A program made the position numbers and the translations under genes. Shown one piece after another: positions 23,916 through 35,309 of a DNA stretch of 64,000 nucleotides (position 1 is its first letter; every line of letters starts with the position of its first letter). The DNA is taken from the NCBI GenBank assembly GCA_014905825.1, contig JACGCN010000001.1, forward strand, positions 1,488,001 through 1,552,000, written 5' to 3'. The stretch is from Lyophyllum atratum (Eukaryota > Basidiomycota > Agaricomycetes > Agaricales > Lyophyllaceae). The notes below the pieces were generated by a model, which ran no database searches, was not told the DNA's origin, and saw nothing but the letters and a program-made list of their open reading frames with translations.

Positions 23916-25433
23916 AGTCCTCGAGGTTGATTGTATTTTGGAATGTATTTGTTAGGGCACAAGCTAATAACATAAAACTCTTGATGACAAGGAGCCGTTA
24001 CTCTAACGCTTGGAGCGATTACATGCGCACCAACCAGGAGACCATACCCCCAACGTCATTAAAATCTTCTGCCCAGCATCACGGAATAGAAGACAAAAGA
24101 TGACAGACGATGTCTTCCGACGCGTGAGCCTGAGCTCAACACGGGCGGAGCACAAGGAGGGCTGCAGTTCTCCCTGTCGCAGACACGGAAGCGGACTCCA
24201 TATTACTCTATTGGCTGCGTAACGCGTTCCCACCGGAGGACTGGGGAATTTTCGCGATCAAGCACAGAACACACATCCAGACCCAGTTGTAAGGGAGCAC
24301 CGACAGGATCGAGGCCTTGCGTATTTCGAGAAGGAAAAATACCAATCACAAAAGTGTTCGGCCTGTCCATTGGCATGCAGCACGAGTTACGAAGAATATT
24401 CGCGACCTCATACAAGGCGTAACTGGCCGCACACTTACGCGCTGGGCGTGGGGTATGGAGGAGCTAGGGGAAATGGATTGTAAGAGACTTCTGGTGAGCT
24501 CTAACATTTACACATTTTGAGGGAGGCATGATTGGCCTGGGTGACTGGTCTAGATCATGAATCCTTCTCGATCACAGAGTACGGGTGCGCCGTGTCATTC
24601 CTGAAGGTTCTTGGTTGATGGAATGGACATGAATTGCTGGAGGATGAAGTTCTCATGAAAAGCTTTGTTACGGTTTAGGATACTCTAAGTCAGGTGCTCC
24701 TCGTAATCAAGCATCAAAACTCGAGGACATTGATCTCTCATTCGGTCTTAGTAACTCATTCGCCGTATGTCTCTTTTGAGATTGTGTTAACCGATGCAAA
24801 GTTTTCCAGAATGTTAATACATACACTGCTCATGGGAAGGCTCATCCTTGAATATACACTAATTGACATATGACATATCTTGCAAGCAGTTGTGGCGCAG
24901 TTGTTGATCAGAGCTGATCAGAGTTCCGTTGCACGAACAAGAGATACTTTTCACTTCGCTCAACTGTGGTGTAACTACAAGTTTGTCTAGACAGCTGTAA
25001 GTAATTTTGAATGGGCGCTGCTGTACACTGCCACTGGCCAGAACATTCAGAAGAATCTCGTCTTGGTCTATCGCTTGCTGTCACTTGTAATAGTATCAGA
25101 TAAGATACCAACACGCCCACGTGATCAAGCTGAGAATCAACGACTTGAACCGATCGGACTCACGCATCGAGTCTCGACTGCCACTGCCAGTGCCACTGGT
25201 TACATGACACGCACAGCACACACCTATGTCCACGAACTCCCTGAGATGTCAGATATGCATTACCTCACAGCCTATCTGTGATTTCCGATTCTTTCCCTGT
25301 GGTATTTCTTCTGCACTCTCTTAACTTGTTAGCCTGATAGCGAACCATGAAGTTATGCAGGTCATGGGTTTTGTATATCGTGCATCGAGAATATCTTTAA
25401 CACAATCCGCTTTGTGCTTTCTGTCGGGTTCTA
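23916..25433. other. 1.5 kb with no clear gene; possible decayed coding remnants
   Basis: Short frames on both strands show patches of protein-like composition, for example LNAWSDYMRTNQETIPP near 24005-24055 and LLYWLRNAFPPEDWGIF near 24200-24255, but they do not join into a product and I recognise no family. The stretch 24500-25300 has no long frame. It could be remains of a lost gene or transposon, or the 5' part of the coiled-coil gene that follows. Confidence 0.3.
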
Positions 25434-26558
25434 TTGCGTCGAAGGGATGCACATGCTGTTTACCTAGATATCGCATCGGCTGAAGAGGAGCAATCAACAA
25501 CACTCGACACGCTTGTGAACGGGCTTGTTCAGATGGATCAAGACTCAAAACTTATCAGCATCCAGAACGCCGAGAAGAAGTTGAGGAGGTTTGCTGAGAA
25601 ATCCGAAGTAGTCCAGAACAATAATGTGAGTTACTCAAGCTTGCCCCATGTGTATCAAACTGAACATTGCCCAGGACTTCCTACTTCAAGCTATAGAGGA
25701 CTTCAAGAAGAGAATTATTCCCGTCTTTGAAAGGGCAACAGAACAGGCTACTATGATTGAGAGTTTGAAAAAAAGCCTTGAAACCTGCCAAGGTGACCTG
25801 GCGCGAAGTGCTCGTCGTCTCAAACCGCTTAGCGACAGAGCGGGACGAGATGCGCTGTAATCTACATCAGATGGAGCAAGAGCGTGATCAAGCTATCGAA
25901 TTAGCTCGTCTCGCGAGTAACGAGACGGTTCAACGACGGCAAGACCTAGCACTTTCGAAGCCAGCGAGTATCCGAGTTAGAGGAAAAAACTCAGCGTTAC
26001 AGGAGTCAACTCATAAGACATTCTAAAGCGGTATGTTCTGGTTAAAGTTCTTTCAATTATGCTAAGTGTGGGTTTTTCAGTCGCAACAGCACGCGGACAA
26101 AATCAGCTCGCTCGAGCAGCAACTGACTGATCTGAGGGCACAGCAGATACTAGACAGGGACGAACACTGTCCAGGAGTTGAGCTTGAATCGGGGTACTCT
26201 ACAACCCAGGTGAGTATGCATCTATCATCCTACTAGGATAAGACTCACACCTGAGCTGAAGGCTTACAATCCACGTCCGATCTCTCCTGCAACACCATTG
26301 AAGCCGACTTCCACCGTCACAAAGCCTCTCTCAACCCACACAAATAGTGGATGTGATTTTGAGGCTATGCCACCACCTGGTGGATTCCGCTCCGATTGGC
26401 AGATATCAGTTCCAGACAAATTATTGAAGAAGCGAAAACTTGGTTCAGAAAATGAGGCGAAGGGCGGCTTTCCCATCTCATTGGACAAGAAAGGCCGCCC
26501 AATTGGAACTATTCAACTTGGCACGATAAGAACGTTGCGTGCGCCGCTGTCTAGATAG
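25434..26558 (+). CDS. Orphan coiled-coil protein with a conserved basic C-terminus; 5' end unresolved
   Basis: I do not recognise this gene. The visible exons give [20 protein letters not shown] and [20 protein letters not shown], then [20 protein letters not shown] and [20 protein letters not shown], then [20 protein letters not shown] and [20 protein letters not shown], then [20 protein letters not shown]. This is a long predicted coiled coil. The last exon is low-complexity ([20 protein letters not shown]) and ends in [20 protein letters not shown], then RTLRAPLSR and a stop at 26556-26558. Single extra bases lie near 25800-25840 and 25965. The true start probably lies upstream of 25434 behind another intron (there is an acceptor-like CCTAG at about 25470). 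A structural or spindle/kinetochore-type role is possible but not shown. Confidence 0.5.
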
Positions 26559-26787
26559 CAGATTCACTATAACTGCCACGCGCGGGGATTAAAGTAATCT
26601 TCAGCTTGAACTTTGTACATACTACTCCGTGATAGCCGGATCCCTGCGGACCGCGAACCGAGTTTATGTCAGCAATGGTAACTTGCAGATTGAGTGTGTT
26701 CACTGCCATTTCCGAGTCTGTAACCGTTGTTGGTCTCCATCTCGACCCTTGGCCACTGGCTTTCGATTGAGCAGGACGGGCGGCAGA

Positions 26788-29700
26788 ATGGCGGAAACCT
26801 TGCAACAGCGCAAGGAACTTGAAGCCTTCTTCGACTTCTTCGCGACGTTTAGTCTTCCAAGACCAGTCACGACTCTTTCTGACCTTAGCGATGGAGCTAC
26901 TCTGTTTGAAGTTCTTTCTCTTGTGTACGTTTATATGAAGATTCATCAGATCTCCCATTAATTACAACCCTTTCCAAGCGATGCAGAATACTTTCGACAA
27001 CCAACGCGTCCCTCGGCCCAACCTTCGGAAAACTGGGTCCTCCGGTTCAGCGCTTTAAAACGGCTGTACAGGCTTATGACCCAATACTTCACTGATGTGC
27101 TTCAGAAGCCGACGGGATCTCTGGACGTGCCAGACTTGCAGGCCATCGCGAAAGACCATAATATCGCGGCAACGCTGATCATGTGTCGGATTACAATCGT
27201 CATTGGGGTGCAGTGCGAGAAGAATAAACAGTTTATTGACAAGATTCAGGGGCTGAGCGAAGTGGACCAGCACTATCTAATGAAGGCGATTGAACAGGTA
27301 CGCTTCCCTCCCATCCGGTGTCTAGCTTTATTGATCGAAGCCTAGGTCATGGCTCGCATCACCATAGGACCCGGTAGCCACGATATCATAGAACCTAGCA
27401 TGACCGAGTTCGATAAAATCACCTACCTTTCGGAAATTTCAACTGATTTACATCTTCTTCAGGGATGATCATTATTATCGAATACAATCGGAGAAGAGTC
27501 AAATATTCTCTGAGAAGGAAACGCTGCAGAAAGTTTATGAGGCTCTTCTCGAGGAACATCGTACTCTGCAAACAAATTTCGATGATGTGGCTTCTGAAAG
27601 AGAGGACGCGTTGAACCGACTAAGGGACATCCGACGAGAGGTGGACAGTAAGAGAAGCGAGAAAGCCGACGGGATGCTACGTGCTGAAAATGACAGGTTG
27701 AGGGCTGAACTGTGTGTCATATTTCACGATGTCATCCCCAAGTCTATTCACAGTTTTCAGGCAGAAGAGCGAGGACAACCTAGCCATAACGGAATCTGAA
27801 CTCGACAAAGGCACGAACCTGATTACAGACTTGACGAAGAAGATCGACGAGCTGCAACCCAGAGCGGACGAACGTGACAAGCTGAAAGATCAGCTTGACG
27901 AGTAGGTCGACCCTCATATGGTTTGAGAGACAGGCTAACATATCACCGGAAAGGTATCGTCACGCAGCTGATAAACTGCAAAAGACCGAAAACGTAATGG
28001 AGAAATACAAGAAGAAACTCCAGGAGGGTGCTGATCTACGCCAACGCGTCAAGGTGAGAACTCCTCTTAGATCTCTCACTAACGCACGCACTTAATCACA
28101 TCCTAGGCATTAGAGGCTCAAAACGCGGACCTGGTAGATAAGAACGCGTCCATAGAGGAGGAATATCGGAAAGTCGCTGCCTTCAAGCCCTTGATGGAAT
28201 CATACAAGAACCAAATTGCCGACCTGGAATCGAAGAACTCTGCGCGCACACAAGATAACGATGCCCTTAAATTTGAGCTCGAGCAGAGCCGGACGCAGCT
28301 CAAGATCACACAAGAAGAACGTGCCAAGGATTCAGAGACTCTTGAACTATACCAGGAGCGTGTTCGCGAGCTCGAGTTGGCTTCTCAGCGACCGATAAGA
28401 TCCACTCAGGCGCAGCGTGATGACCAGGGGCACGACCCTTCAGACGAATTTACGGAGAATGAGCTATTGGGCGATAACGGTGACGCTGACGAGCATGCGG
28501 GTCTCGGCCTCGACGGGGAGCTGGATGATGCAATTACGGGAACCACGATGACAGACCTGAAATTGCAGATCAGGAAGCTCAAGAGGGAGTTGGAGGCTGT
28601 TCGGAAGAACGAAGTTGACGCCAGCCGGGTTCTTGTGTTGGAAAACCTGTTGGAGGATGCAAATAGGATGAAGGCGCGTTACGAGGGTGATTACCTTGCC
28701 GCGCATCGCGAGAAGCTAGTCCTACAACGAGATTTGGAGGAGATCAGAAGCGGAAAGTCATTAGGTGACGGGTGAGTGCATTTCTGTAGTGAGAATCGTC
28801 ACGAAAGCTGAAAGCATAATCAGAGCTGAGGCAGCTATCGCTCTACGGCAACGCTTGAATGAGACTGTGGAGCAATTCGAAACTCTACGCAAGGAGCACG
28901 CAGAATTGGAAGTCAATTTCGAGACGCAAAGTCGAGAGTTGACCATTGCCAAGTCAGACCGTGAGTTGACAGCCCATTTATGAAGTGTCGCTTTAAATTT
29001 ATAGAGCTTCTATTAGTCACTCTGGTCAACAAAGATCAACTCGATATCCTTGCTACACTCCGCGAATCTGTGAACGAGGATAAAGCAGGTCTCGAAGCCG
29101 ACGTTGATAAGCTTAAGAAACAGAACAAGGAGCTAAGCGATAAGAATCGCATGCAACTTGAACAGGTCAACGTTTTGTTGCTTGAGAAGGTCAACCTCCA
29201 AAGCGAAGGGATCGGGCACAGAGAGAAGATGCTTCAAAGAGAGCGAGATTTTGGGTAAGTGCCGACCCGCACCTGTGACTGTTCGAGCAGCTGAATTTCT
29301 GCAGCGATCTTCGCGCATCGATATCGGGCAAAGATATCCACAGGATATCAAAGAGCGCTTGCTTGCTCTGCACGAAGAGAACGTGAATCTCAAGGAGGCG
29401 AGCAAGACTGCTCAAGAGAAATTGAACAAAGCAAAGGCTGTGAGCACCTGGCGATTCTTTAAGTGAGCCTGGAACTTACATTATAATAGTTCATCAAATC
29501 GCAAGACAAGTTGTTCAAGGAGCAACATGCGGCGAGCGCGAGCTCCACACCCGTACGCTTCATATTTGTTGTACCGGTTCCTCGTGTATGTTAACAGGAT
29601 GTGCAGGGCTTGTTCGAAGAAGCAGAAGCAAGTTTCCGTTCGCAAATAAAGGTATTAGAGGAAGAGGTCGCGAGACAAAAGGTGACAACGTTCATCCTTA

Positions 29701-29931
29701 TTTGTTGGGCATCTTTTGACGGAGATAATAGCGTCTAATGGCGGAATCGACCATGAGGTATCGCCGTGAACAAGAGCTCATGTTGGGTGCGATACATGAA
29801 AAGGGGATGCGGATCGCAAGGGCACATCTTGGTGCACAACCACGAGATCCCTCGAGCTGGCTAGGTATCCAACGGAAAGCGGTGCGTTTCTCCTCGCTTT
29901 TCGAGACCGCCTCATGCCAATCATCGAGTAG
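26788..29931 (+). CDS. HOOK-family microtubule and dynein adaptor
   Basis: Predicted dynein-dynactin adaptor on early endosomes (FHF complex in fungi). The ATG at 26788 opens the HOOK domain: ELEAFFDFFATFSLPRPVTT, LSDGATLFEVLSLV, an intron, then AEYFRQPTRPSAQPSENWVL, RLYRLMTQYFTDVL and PDLQAIAKDHNIAATLIMCR. The remainder is almost entirely coiled coil, e.g. LEEHRTLQTNFDDVASERED, ITDLTKKIDELQPRADERDK and TDLKLQIRKLKRELEAVRKN. The C-terminal exon reads LMLGAIHEKGMRIARAHLGA and SWLGIQRKA. The end is uncertain: stop either near 29931 or up to 30022 depending on a final intron. One extra base near 27463 shifts the frame after DLHLLQ. There are about ten introns. Family membership is firm. Confidence 0.87.
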
Positions 29932-30274
29932 GCGAGCTATGCGTTGCAACGCTCCTAGGGTTCATCGAAAGGCTTTTCTTTCCTTCTCTTCTGAGCATTA
30001 TTGTATGAAGGATCACGTTTAACGAGCTTCACGTATTTGGAAATCATTACGACCTGCACATTAATCCTTCATTAACATTCTCCATACATTCGAGTCAAAT
30101 ATCTATTACCACACATCACTGTACATTTTTCGCTTAGTGGATGTAATTTATTCGCATTAACAATTCGTAGACAACTTGAGTTACCATGGCTCCTCTGACT
30201 CCTTCACCTCACCTGTCAGCGCACGCTGCCGAATGACAAGTGTCGCTACTCGCCTCAACATTGGAATAGCGGCC
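29932..30274. other. Intergenic between HOOK and RTCA
   Basis: An AT-rich stretch with the HOOK 3' end and the RTCA promoter; both genes run in the same direction. No coding or repeat feature stands out. Confidence 0.35.
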
Positions 30275-31576
30275 ATGGCTAGCATTCTCATTGACGGTAG
30301 TGTGCTCGAAGGCGGCGGCCAGATATTGCGGAACACTATCTCGCTCTCCGCCCTTCTAGGCAAGCCAGTCTCCATCCACAAGATTCGGAACGGTCGGACA
30401 CCTCCTGGACTCAAGAATCAGCACCGAACAGGTGAGTGTGGTCTTACCTTACCATCTATTTTGGAGTCTCACACGAAGTCGCGTCACAGGTCTACAACTA
30501 GCAGCAGAAATATCTTCTGCCCGTCTCACGGGAGCAACAAATGGCTCCATGTCCATCGACTTTACGCCTGGCCGGATAGCCCTCCCAGGAAACTTTACGG
30601 CAGACTCAGTGACCGCAGGGTCCACGACACTGCTGCTGCAGGTAGCGCTCCCGCTCCTCCTCTTTGCACCCACGCCGACACCCCCGTCAAGCCTCACGCT
30701 GCTCGGTGGTACCAACGCGACGCAGGCGCCACAGATAGACTACACAAAGCATGTGTTTCTCCCTTTTATGCGGCGGCATTTGGGCTTGAAGGCGTGGAGC
30801 TAGAGATCACGAAGCGCGGCTACTTCCCAAAGGGTGGCGGGGAGGTGCGGGTCACCATCGCGCCGTTTTCGGAAGGGGGAGAGCGAACGCTGTTAAGGGC
30901 AGCGCGAGTGCTGGAACGCGGGCGGGTACGGCATGTCGGGGGCATCGCGCATTTTGCGGGGCTACCGATGAGTGTGGGGAGGGAGATGGTGCTGGGTGCG
31001 AGGAGGAGACTGGGAGAGCTGAAGGGGTTGAATCCCCCATCGGATGAGGGTGATGTGGGGGTTGACATCGAGTACAAGAGGGAGAGGAATGAAGATACGA
31101 AAGGTGCTGGGAGCGGGATTGTGCTGTGGGCAGAATTGGAGGGTGGTGGTGTGATCGGTGGTAGTGCCGTCGGTAGAAAAGGGGCGGATCCTCATAAAGT
31201 TGGAGAAGAGGCGGCAGAGGAGTTGTTGAGGGGTTTGCAGGCCGGCGGATGCGTCGACGAGGTTAGCCCTTTCATCACTCAGCTGTCACCCAACTAGATG
31301 TCCTTTTCAGTGGCTACAAGATCAGGTTATCCTCTTCATGGCGCTCGCAGAGGGAAGTCGGAGATCAGATGTGGGAAGGGTGGCCTGGCCCTGCATACTC
31401 AGTACGCCCCAATATTTCATTTGTATATGTACAGCGAGCTAATTTTGCACAGAACTGCTATTTGGGTGGCCGAGCAAATGACTGAGGCCAAGTTTGAGGT
31501 TGAAGAGGAACCGTCCGGTCACACAATCATTCGCTGTCAAGGAACGGCGTACGCTGCCCCCACGAGAGAGTCCTAA
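30275..31576 (+). CDS. RTCA: RNA 3'-terminal phosphate cyclase
   Basis: Converts RNA 3'-phosphate to a 2',3'-cyclic phosphate through an enzyme-AMP intermediate. The ATG at 30275 gives MASILIDGSVLEGGGQILRN, TISLSALLGKPVSIHKIRNG and PPGLKNQHRT, then an intron. The body reads GLQLAAEISSARLTGATNGS, GRIALPGNFTADSVTAGSTT, ELEITKRGYFPKGGGEVRVT and ERGRVRHVGGIAHFAGLPMS. After an intron the C-terminal part reads LQDQVILFMALAEG, GKSEIRCGKGGLALHTQ and WVAEQMTEAKFEVEEEPSGH, stop 31574-31576. Two bases seem to be missing (about 30781 and 31353), both next to homopolymers. At the start of the last conserved motif the splice I infer gives WLQDQ where the family normally has HLxDQ. The catalytic Trp/His question is treated separately. 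Confidence 0.88.
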
Positions 31577-31740
31577 GTACAGATATATGATGGGTTCCGA
31601 TGTATTAGTGCTATGATTATGCAGAGATGGTCTATCGACGCAGCGATAGAGGCCAGGTCGTTGGTTTACAAACCGTAGCAAGAGTAAAAAAGCGTGTCGT
31701 CAGTTCCTATAAATTACAAACCCAACGATTCTCCAAGCCT

Positions 31741-33170
31741 CTACCGGTTCCACGATAGGAGGGACATGTCGCCGAGGCGTCTGCGAGTTCGGTGTCAACA
31801 TCGACAGGTGATCAAGATTTTGAGAACAGACCTTGGCTTGACAAGATGTCGGATAGTGCCGAGAACGGCGAGAAGGACGAATACAGCTGCTGCTGCTACG
31901 TATGCCCATCCCAGGAATGGGTTCTTGCCACCTATCCACGAGACTGTCGAGATGACGAATGATTTGGTGCCCTTAAAGGGTAGAACGGGAAAGTCTGATG
32001 GGAGTCGAGTCTAGTCAAATGGAAAATGTCGGGTCAAGACTGCGCACTTAGTCCGATGATGACACGGTATGTGCCCTTCTTCATGGGTGTTGTATCGTTT
32101 CTGCCAGTACAGTTTCGTAAACGTGGGCAGTCCTGCAGTGCGCATCCAGTTCTGGAAATGTTCGTCGTTGTGAAGATCAGGAGGTGGATTGTCCGCGGTG
32201 TAACCATCCTTGTAACGTTCGCGCCAGTTCGGTGGCGGAACGATGCCAGTCGTGTTATAATCAGGATGGGGTGCTGAGGCGTATTTTTTCGCCTCGCCTG
32301 ACCATGCAATGCCTTTCGACGTGAATTCATAAACTTCGGGAGGACCATCACTACCAGACGGATTTAAGAGGATAGGATTTGAAAAAGTGTCTAGAAAGAT
32401 GACGCTTTGGTATGGACAACACTAAGAAGAAGATGGACACGAACCATTGAACAAAGAGTTAGCAATGAGACCACAAGGATATACAGGAACGTTGTCGATG
32501 AGAGCCAGGGGTTTACAATCGCTATCTTGGAGATCCTTGATGCTGACGAATTTGCCCTTGAGCTGGTCTGAGTTTTGACTCTTGACATAGCGCCGATGGT
32601 TCTGGAAGAAGTTTGTGAGCTTGTAATAGAAAAGAACGGGTTTGCCGAGTTCTGCCGGAATGTCGAACTCGACAACACATTGGCGAATGGCGGATACGTC
32701 GGTGACGCTAGAGTTGCCGGAGTTGTCAAGGAAGGCGTAGCGAGGACTGGCTGGATTAACATTCTTCTGGTCTGAGGAGCGCAGACGGTAGGAGAACTTA
32801 TTCGGGGGGATATCGGAGAAGGTGAGGGAGGCATTTGATGGTGAGGGCGTAAGATGCTCGCACTCGGAGTAGTCAAATGTCATCTCTGAGACGAGCGACG
32901 AGCCCCAGATGAGGAGACCGCCAATGGGGGCGAATAGAAGGCCAATGATGAAGAGGGTGGGCAGGACTGTCTTTGGGGTGAGAATGGGCTGCCATGCCTT
33001 GAGCCGTTGCTGCTTGAAGGCGGTGTCTGCGGAATGGTGAGCAAGCAGAGAAGCAAATGAGCAAGAGCAGACTGACTCGCTGGACGTCTCCATGCGCCCT
33101 TCTCCTTCTTGTTCTCTGCCGACGAGCTGTCGTCGTCGTCGTTCTTCTTTTTGCGGTTGAAGAGCCCCAT
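31741..33170 (-). CDS. Cdc50/Lem3 family, lipid flippase beta subunit
   Basis: Non-catalytic partner of P4-ATPases, required for their exit from the ER and for phospholipid flipping. The start ATG is at 33170 (MGLFNRKKKNDDDDSSSAEN). After an intron come AFKQQRLKAWQPILTPKTV and the first membrane segment (LPTLFIIGLLFAPIGGLLIW). The ectodomain includes FDIPAELGKPVLFYYKLTNF, FQNHRRYVKSQNSDQLKG and CKPLALIDNVPVYPCGLIAN. The second membrane segment reads WAYVAAAAVFVLLAVLGTI, and the last exon, after a GTCTGT...GCAG intron, ends RRLGDMSLLSWNR, stop 31743-31741. One extra base near 32106 splits GLPTFTKLY from GRNDTTPM. It is convergent with RTCA and has only 61 bases between its ATG and that of MCMBP. 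Confidence 0.9.
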
Positions 33171-33231
33171 CGTTGTCCTGAGCAGACCGCGCAGGTGACA
33201 AACCGAGATCTCACTGCCGAATTACGTCAGC
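33171..33231. promoter_or_regulatory. 61-bp divergent intergenic between CDC50 and MCMBP start codons
   Basis: The start codons at 33170 (-) and 33232 (+) are only 61 bases apart. Both 5' untranslated regions and the core promoter must fit here or overlap the opposite gene. No TATA box is visible on either strand. Confidence 0.5.
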
Positions 33232-35213
33232 ATGGTATCCTCTTTCCTCCCCGACGCGCTTGCCTGATCCCTACCGCCGTCGTCGTCGATCTCTTCGACC
33301 CCGCCGCCGACCTTGATGCCTTTCCCGCCGCAGTCATCGCCCATTTCTCAAATGTATTTGCCACCCCCGGACGCCTTCCAGGAGATCCCATCCCTTAGTC
33401 TCACCCATCCACCAGAAGCACACAAGGACAGAGCCCTGGTGCGCTTCCGCGCGATGATCCAGGACACCTCGGTGTCACCGGAAATGTATCTTGCAAGGCT
33501 TAGCCACGCTCGGTGCGGCGGCTGGGGTCTGGGAGAAGAGGGAGACCAGTCAATCGAGAGCATCAATTACGCAGATCTCAGAGATTGCATTGTCCTGTGG
33601 GCAGTCAATGTCCCAGGGGAGTCCTCGTGGTGCTCCAACGCCCTAGACGCGCCACCTGTGCCCCAAAACCACGCGACACACCGGCCACCTCATCCTCACA
33701 AGTTTCCCGTGCCAGACGCGCCTCATATCGGCATCCAGATCAAGGTACTTTGTCCTTGCCAGCCTCTCCCTGCATCTCATTAAATCAATCTCTAGATATA
33801 TGGCAATGGACGCGCCATCGAGTCTTTCAAGGCTACTGAGCTTCACACTTTTGTCGGCATCTTGACCTCGGAGCCGTTCGTCCCATCTATTTTCACCTGG
33901 TGCAATCGTTCACGCGTCCCTTCAGGTTACATGCCGACCTGGAAGTTGCTACTCCAGTCCTGGTTCCTACCCTCCACTGTCCTTTTCTTTCAGCCCGTCC
34001 CCACCACGATCATTCCGCGCGTGTATCCCCTCGACTTACCTGCACCCAACGACCTTCGGGACGAACTTATTACCTGGATTGCAGACTCTAGCCTTGCTGG
34101 AGATCGTGAGGCAGCGGAGTGGGTGCTCCTCTGCGCCATCGCTAGGGTGTAAGTCACTTCCCCGCATACCTACAGAATAATCCTTGATGCCTCGAATCAT
34201 AGGCAATCGAGAACCCCGCCTATCCTTCCGTTGACCTTGACCATGTCTCGCTTTCCGTCCCCGATGACCAAACCGGATGCCAAAACCATCCCGGTGCTCT
34301 CTTACATTCTCTCGCTAATTTGCCCTGTCTTGACTACGATTCCCCTCTCCCTGGACACCTTGAACGACACGAGCTTCGCGCCCGAATCCAAAAATGAGGA
34401 CCTCCACAGCGGGTGGTTGCAGCTCCCGAGCGGTAGTCTCTGCCTCGTAACGGAGGGCGGCATCACTGAAGGCAAGGTCTCTGAGCGCGGTGCGTCGTTC
34501 TCGTTCAGTCATGCCTTTCGCTTGCCAAATGGAGATCTCAATGTTAGGACTTGCAAACCTCCGTGCTATGCAGGAAATGATGGACACCCAGACGCTGGAA
34601 TATGCGTTCCCATACAGTCAATTCACGTTCAATACGGATGTTGCCTTTATCATCCTTAGTGGAGGCAAGAAAAGCGCAATGTTTCAGGTATACTCGCGCC
34701 ACTCTTGTCTGTCTCTAATCGTGGCTCAACTATCACAGACCAGTGTAAATGTCCCACTGACCCCCGCCGATTTGACGGCAGATTTTGACTTCTATAAAGA
34801 TGCCGATGCAATTACACTTCCATCCCAGGAGACATTAGGCCTGTTTCGAAGTCTGATAGGCTGTGCGAAAGTGGGGAACGTCGCCGTCAGTGAAGAGACT
34901 GCAGAGGTGCGTTCCTAGGCGTGTCAGGGTGTTCGCAAAAAAATTGAGCAACCTCTTCCCAAGTTCATCCAAGAGGACTTTGTTAAGGAAAGGAAGGCTG
35001 CAGCCGCTCCATCCGACGCTCTGTCCTCAGAAGACTTAATCCATATGATGATGCTAGCGAGGTCTGTGGTTATGGTTGCCTCCCTCTTATGCTCAACGCT
35101 GATGGCCTTGTAGGCTGGTGGCGCTGTCCTTGCAGGAAACAGAGATCACTGTGCCAATTTGGGGACGAGTGAAGGCGTTAGAGGCCAAGAGAAAGGCGAG
35201 GATCTCTGAATAG
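33232..35213 (+). CDS. MCMBP: MCM complex-binding protein
   Basis: Homolog of MCMBP/ETG1, which binds MCM2-7 and acts in its unloading and assembly. The ATG at 33232 gives MVSSFLPDALA, then after a one-base shift LFDPAADLDAFPAAVIAHFS. After another shift comes DAFQEIPSLSLTHPPEAHKD, RALVRFRAMIQDTSVSPEMY, DLRDCIVLWAVNVPGESSWC and KFPVPDAPHIGIQIKV. Later exons read FKATELHTFVGILTSEP, DLRDELITWIADSSLAGDRE and EYAFPYSQFTFNTDVAFIIL, ending WGRVKALEAKRKARISE with the stop TAG at 35211-35213. There are several frame corrections in the first 200 codons (one near 33264) and possibly in the middle. Convergent with phosphopentomutase, 96 bases between stops. Confidence 0.87.
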
Positions 35214-35309
35214 CATGTATAAAATGTATCGCTCCTATCCACATTTCTCTGTAACCAGATCCATGTAATCATGCTAATATTGACTAGCTCGGTGCTCGGT
35301 CACAAGTCT

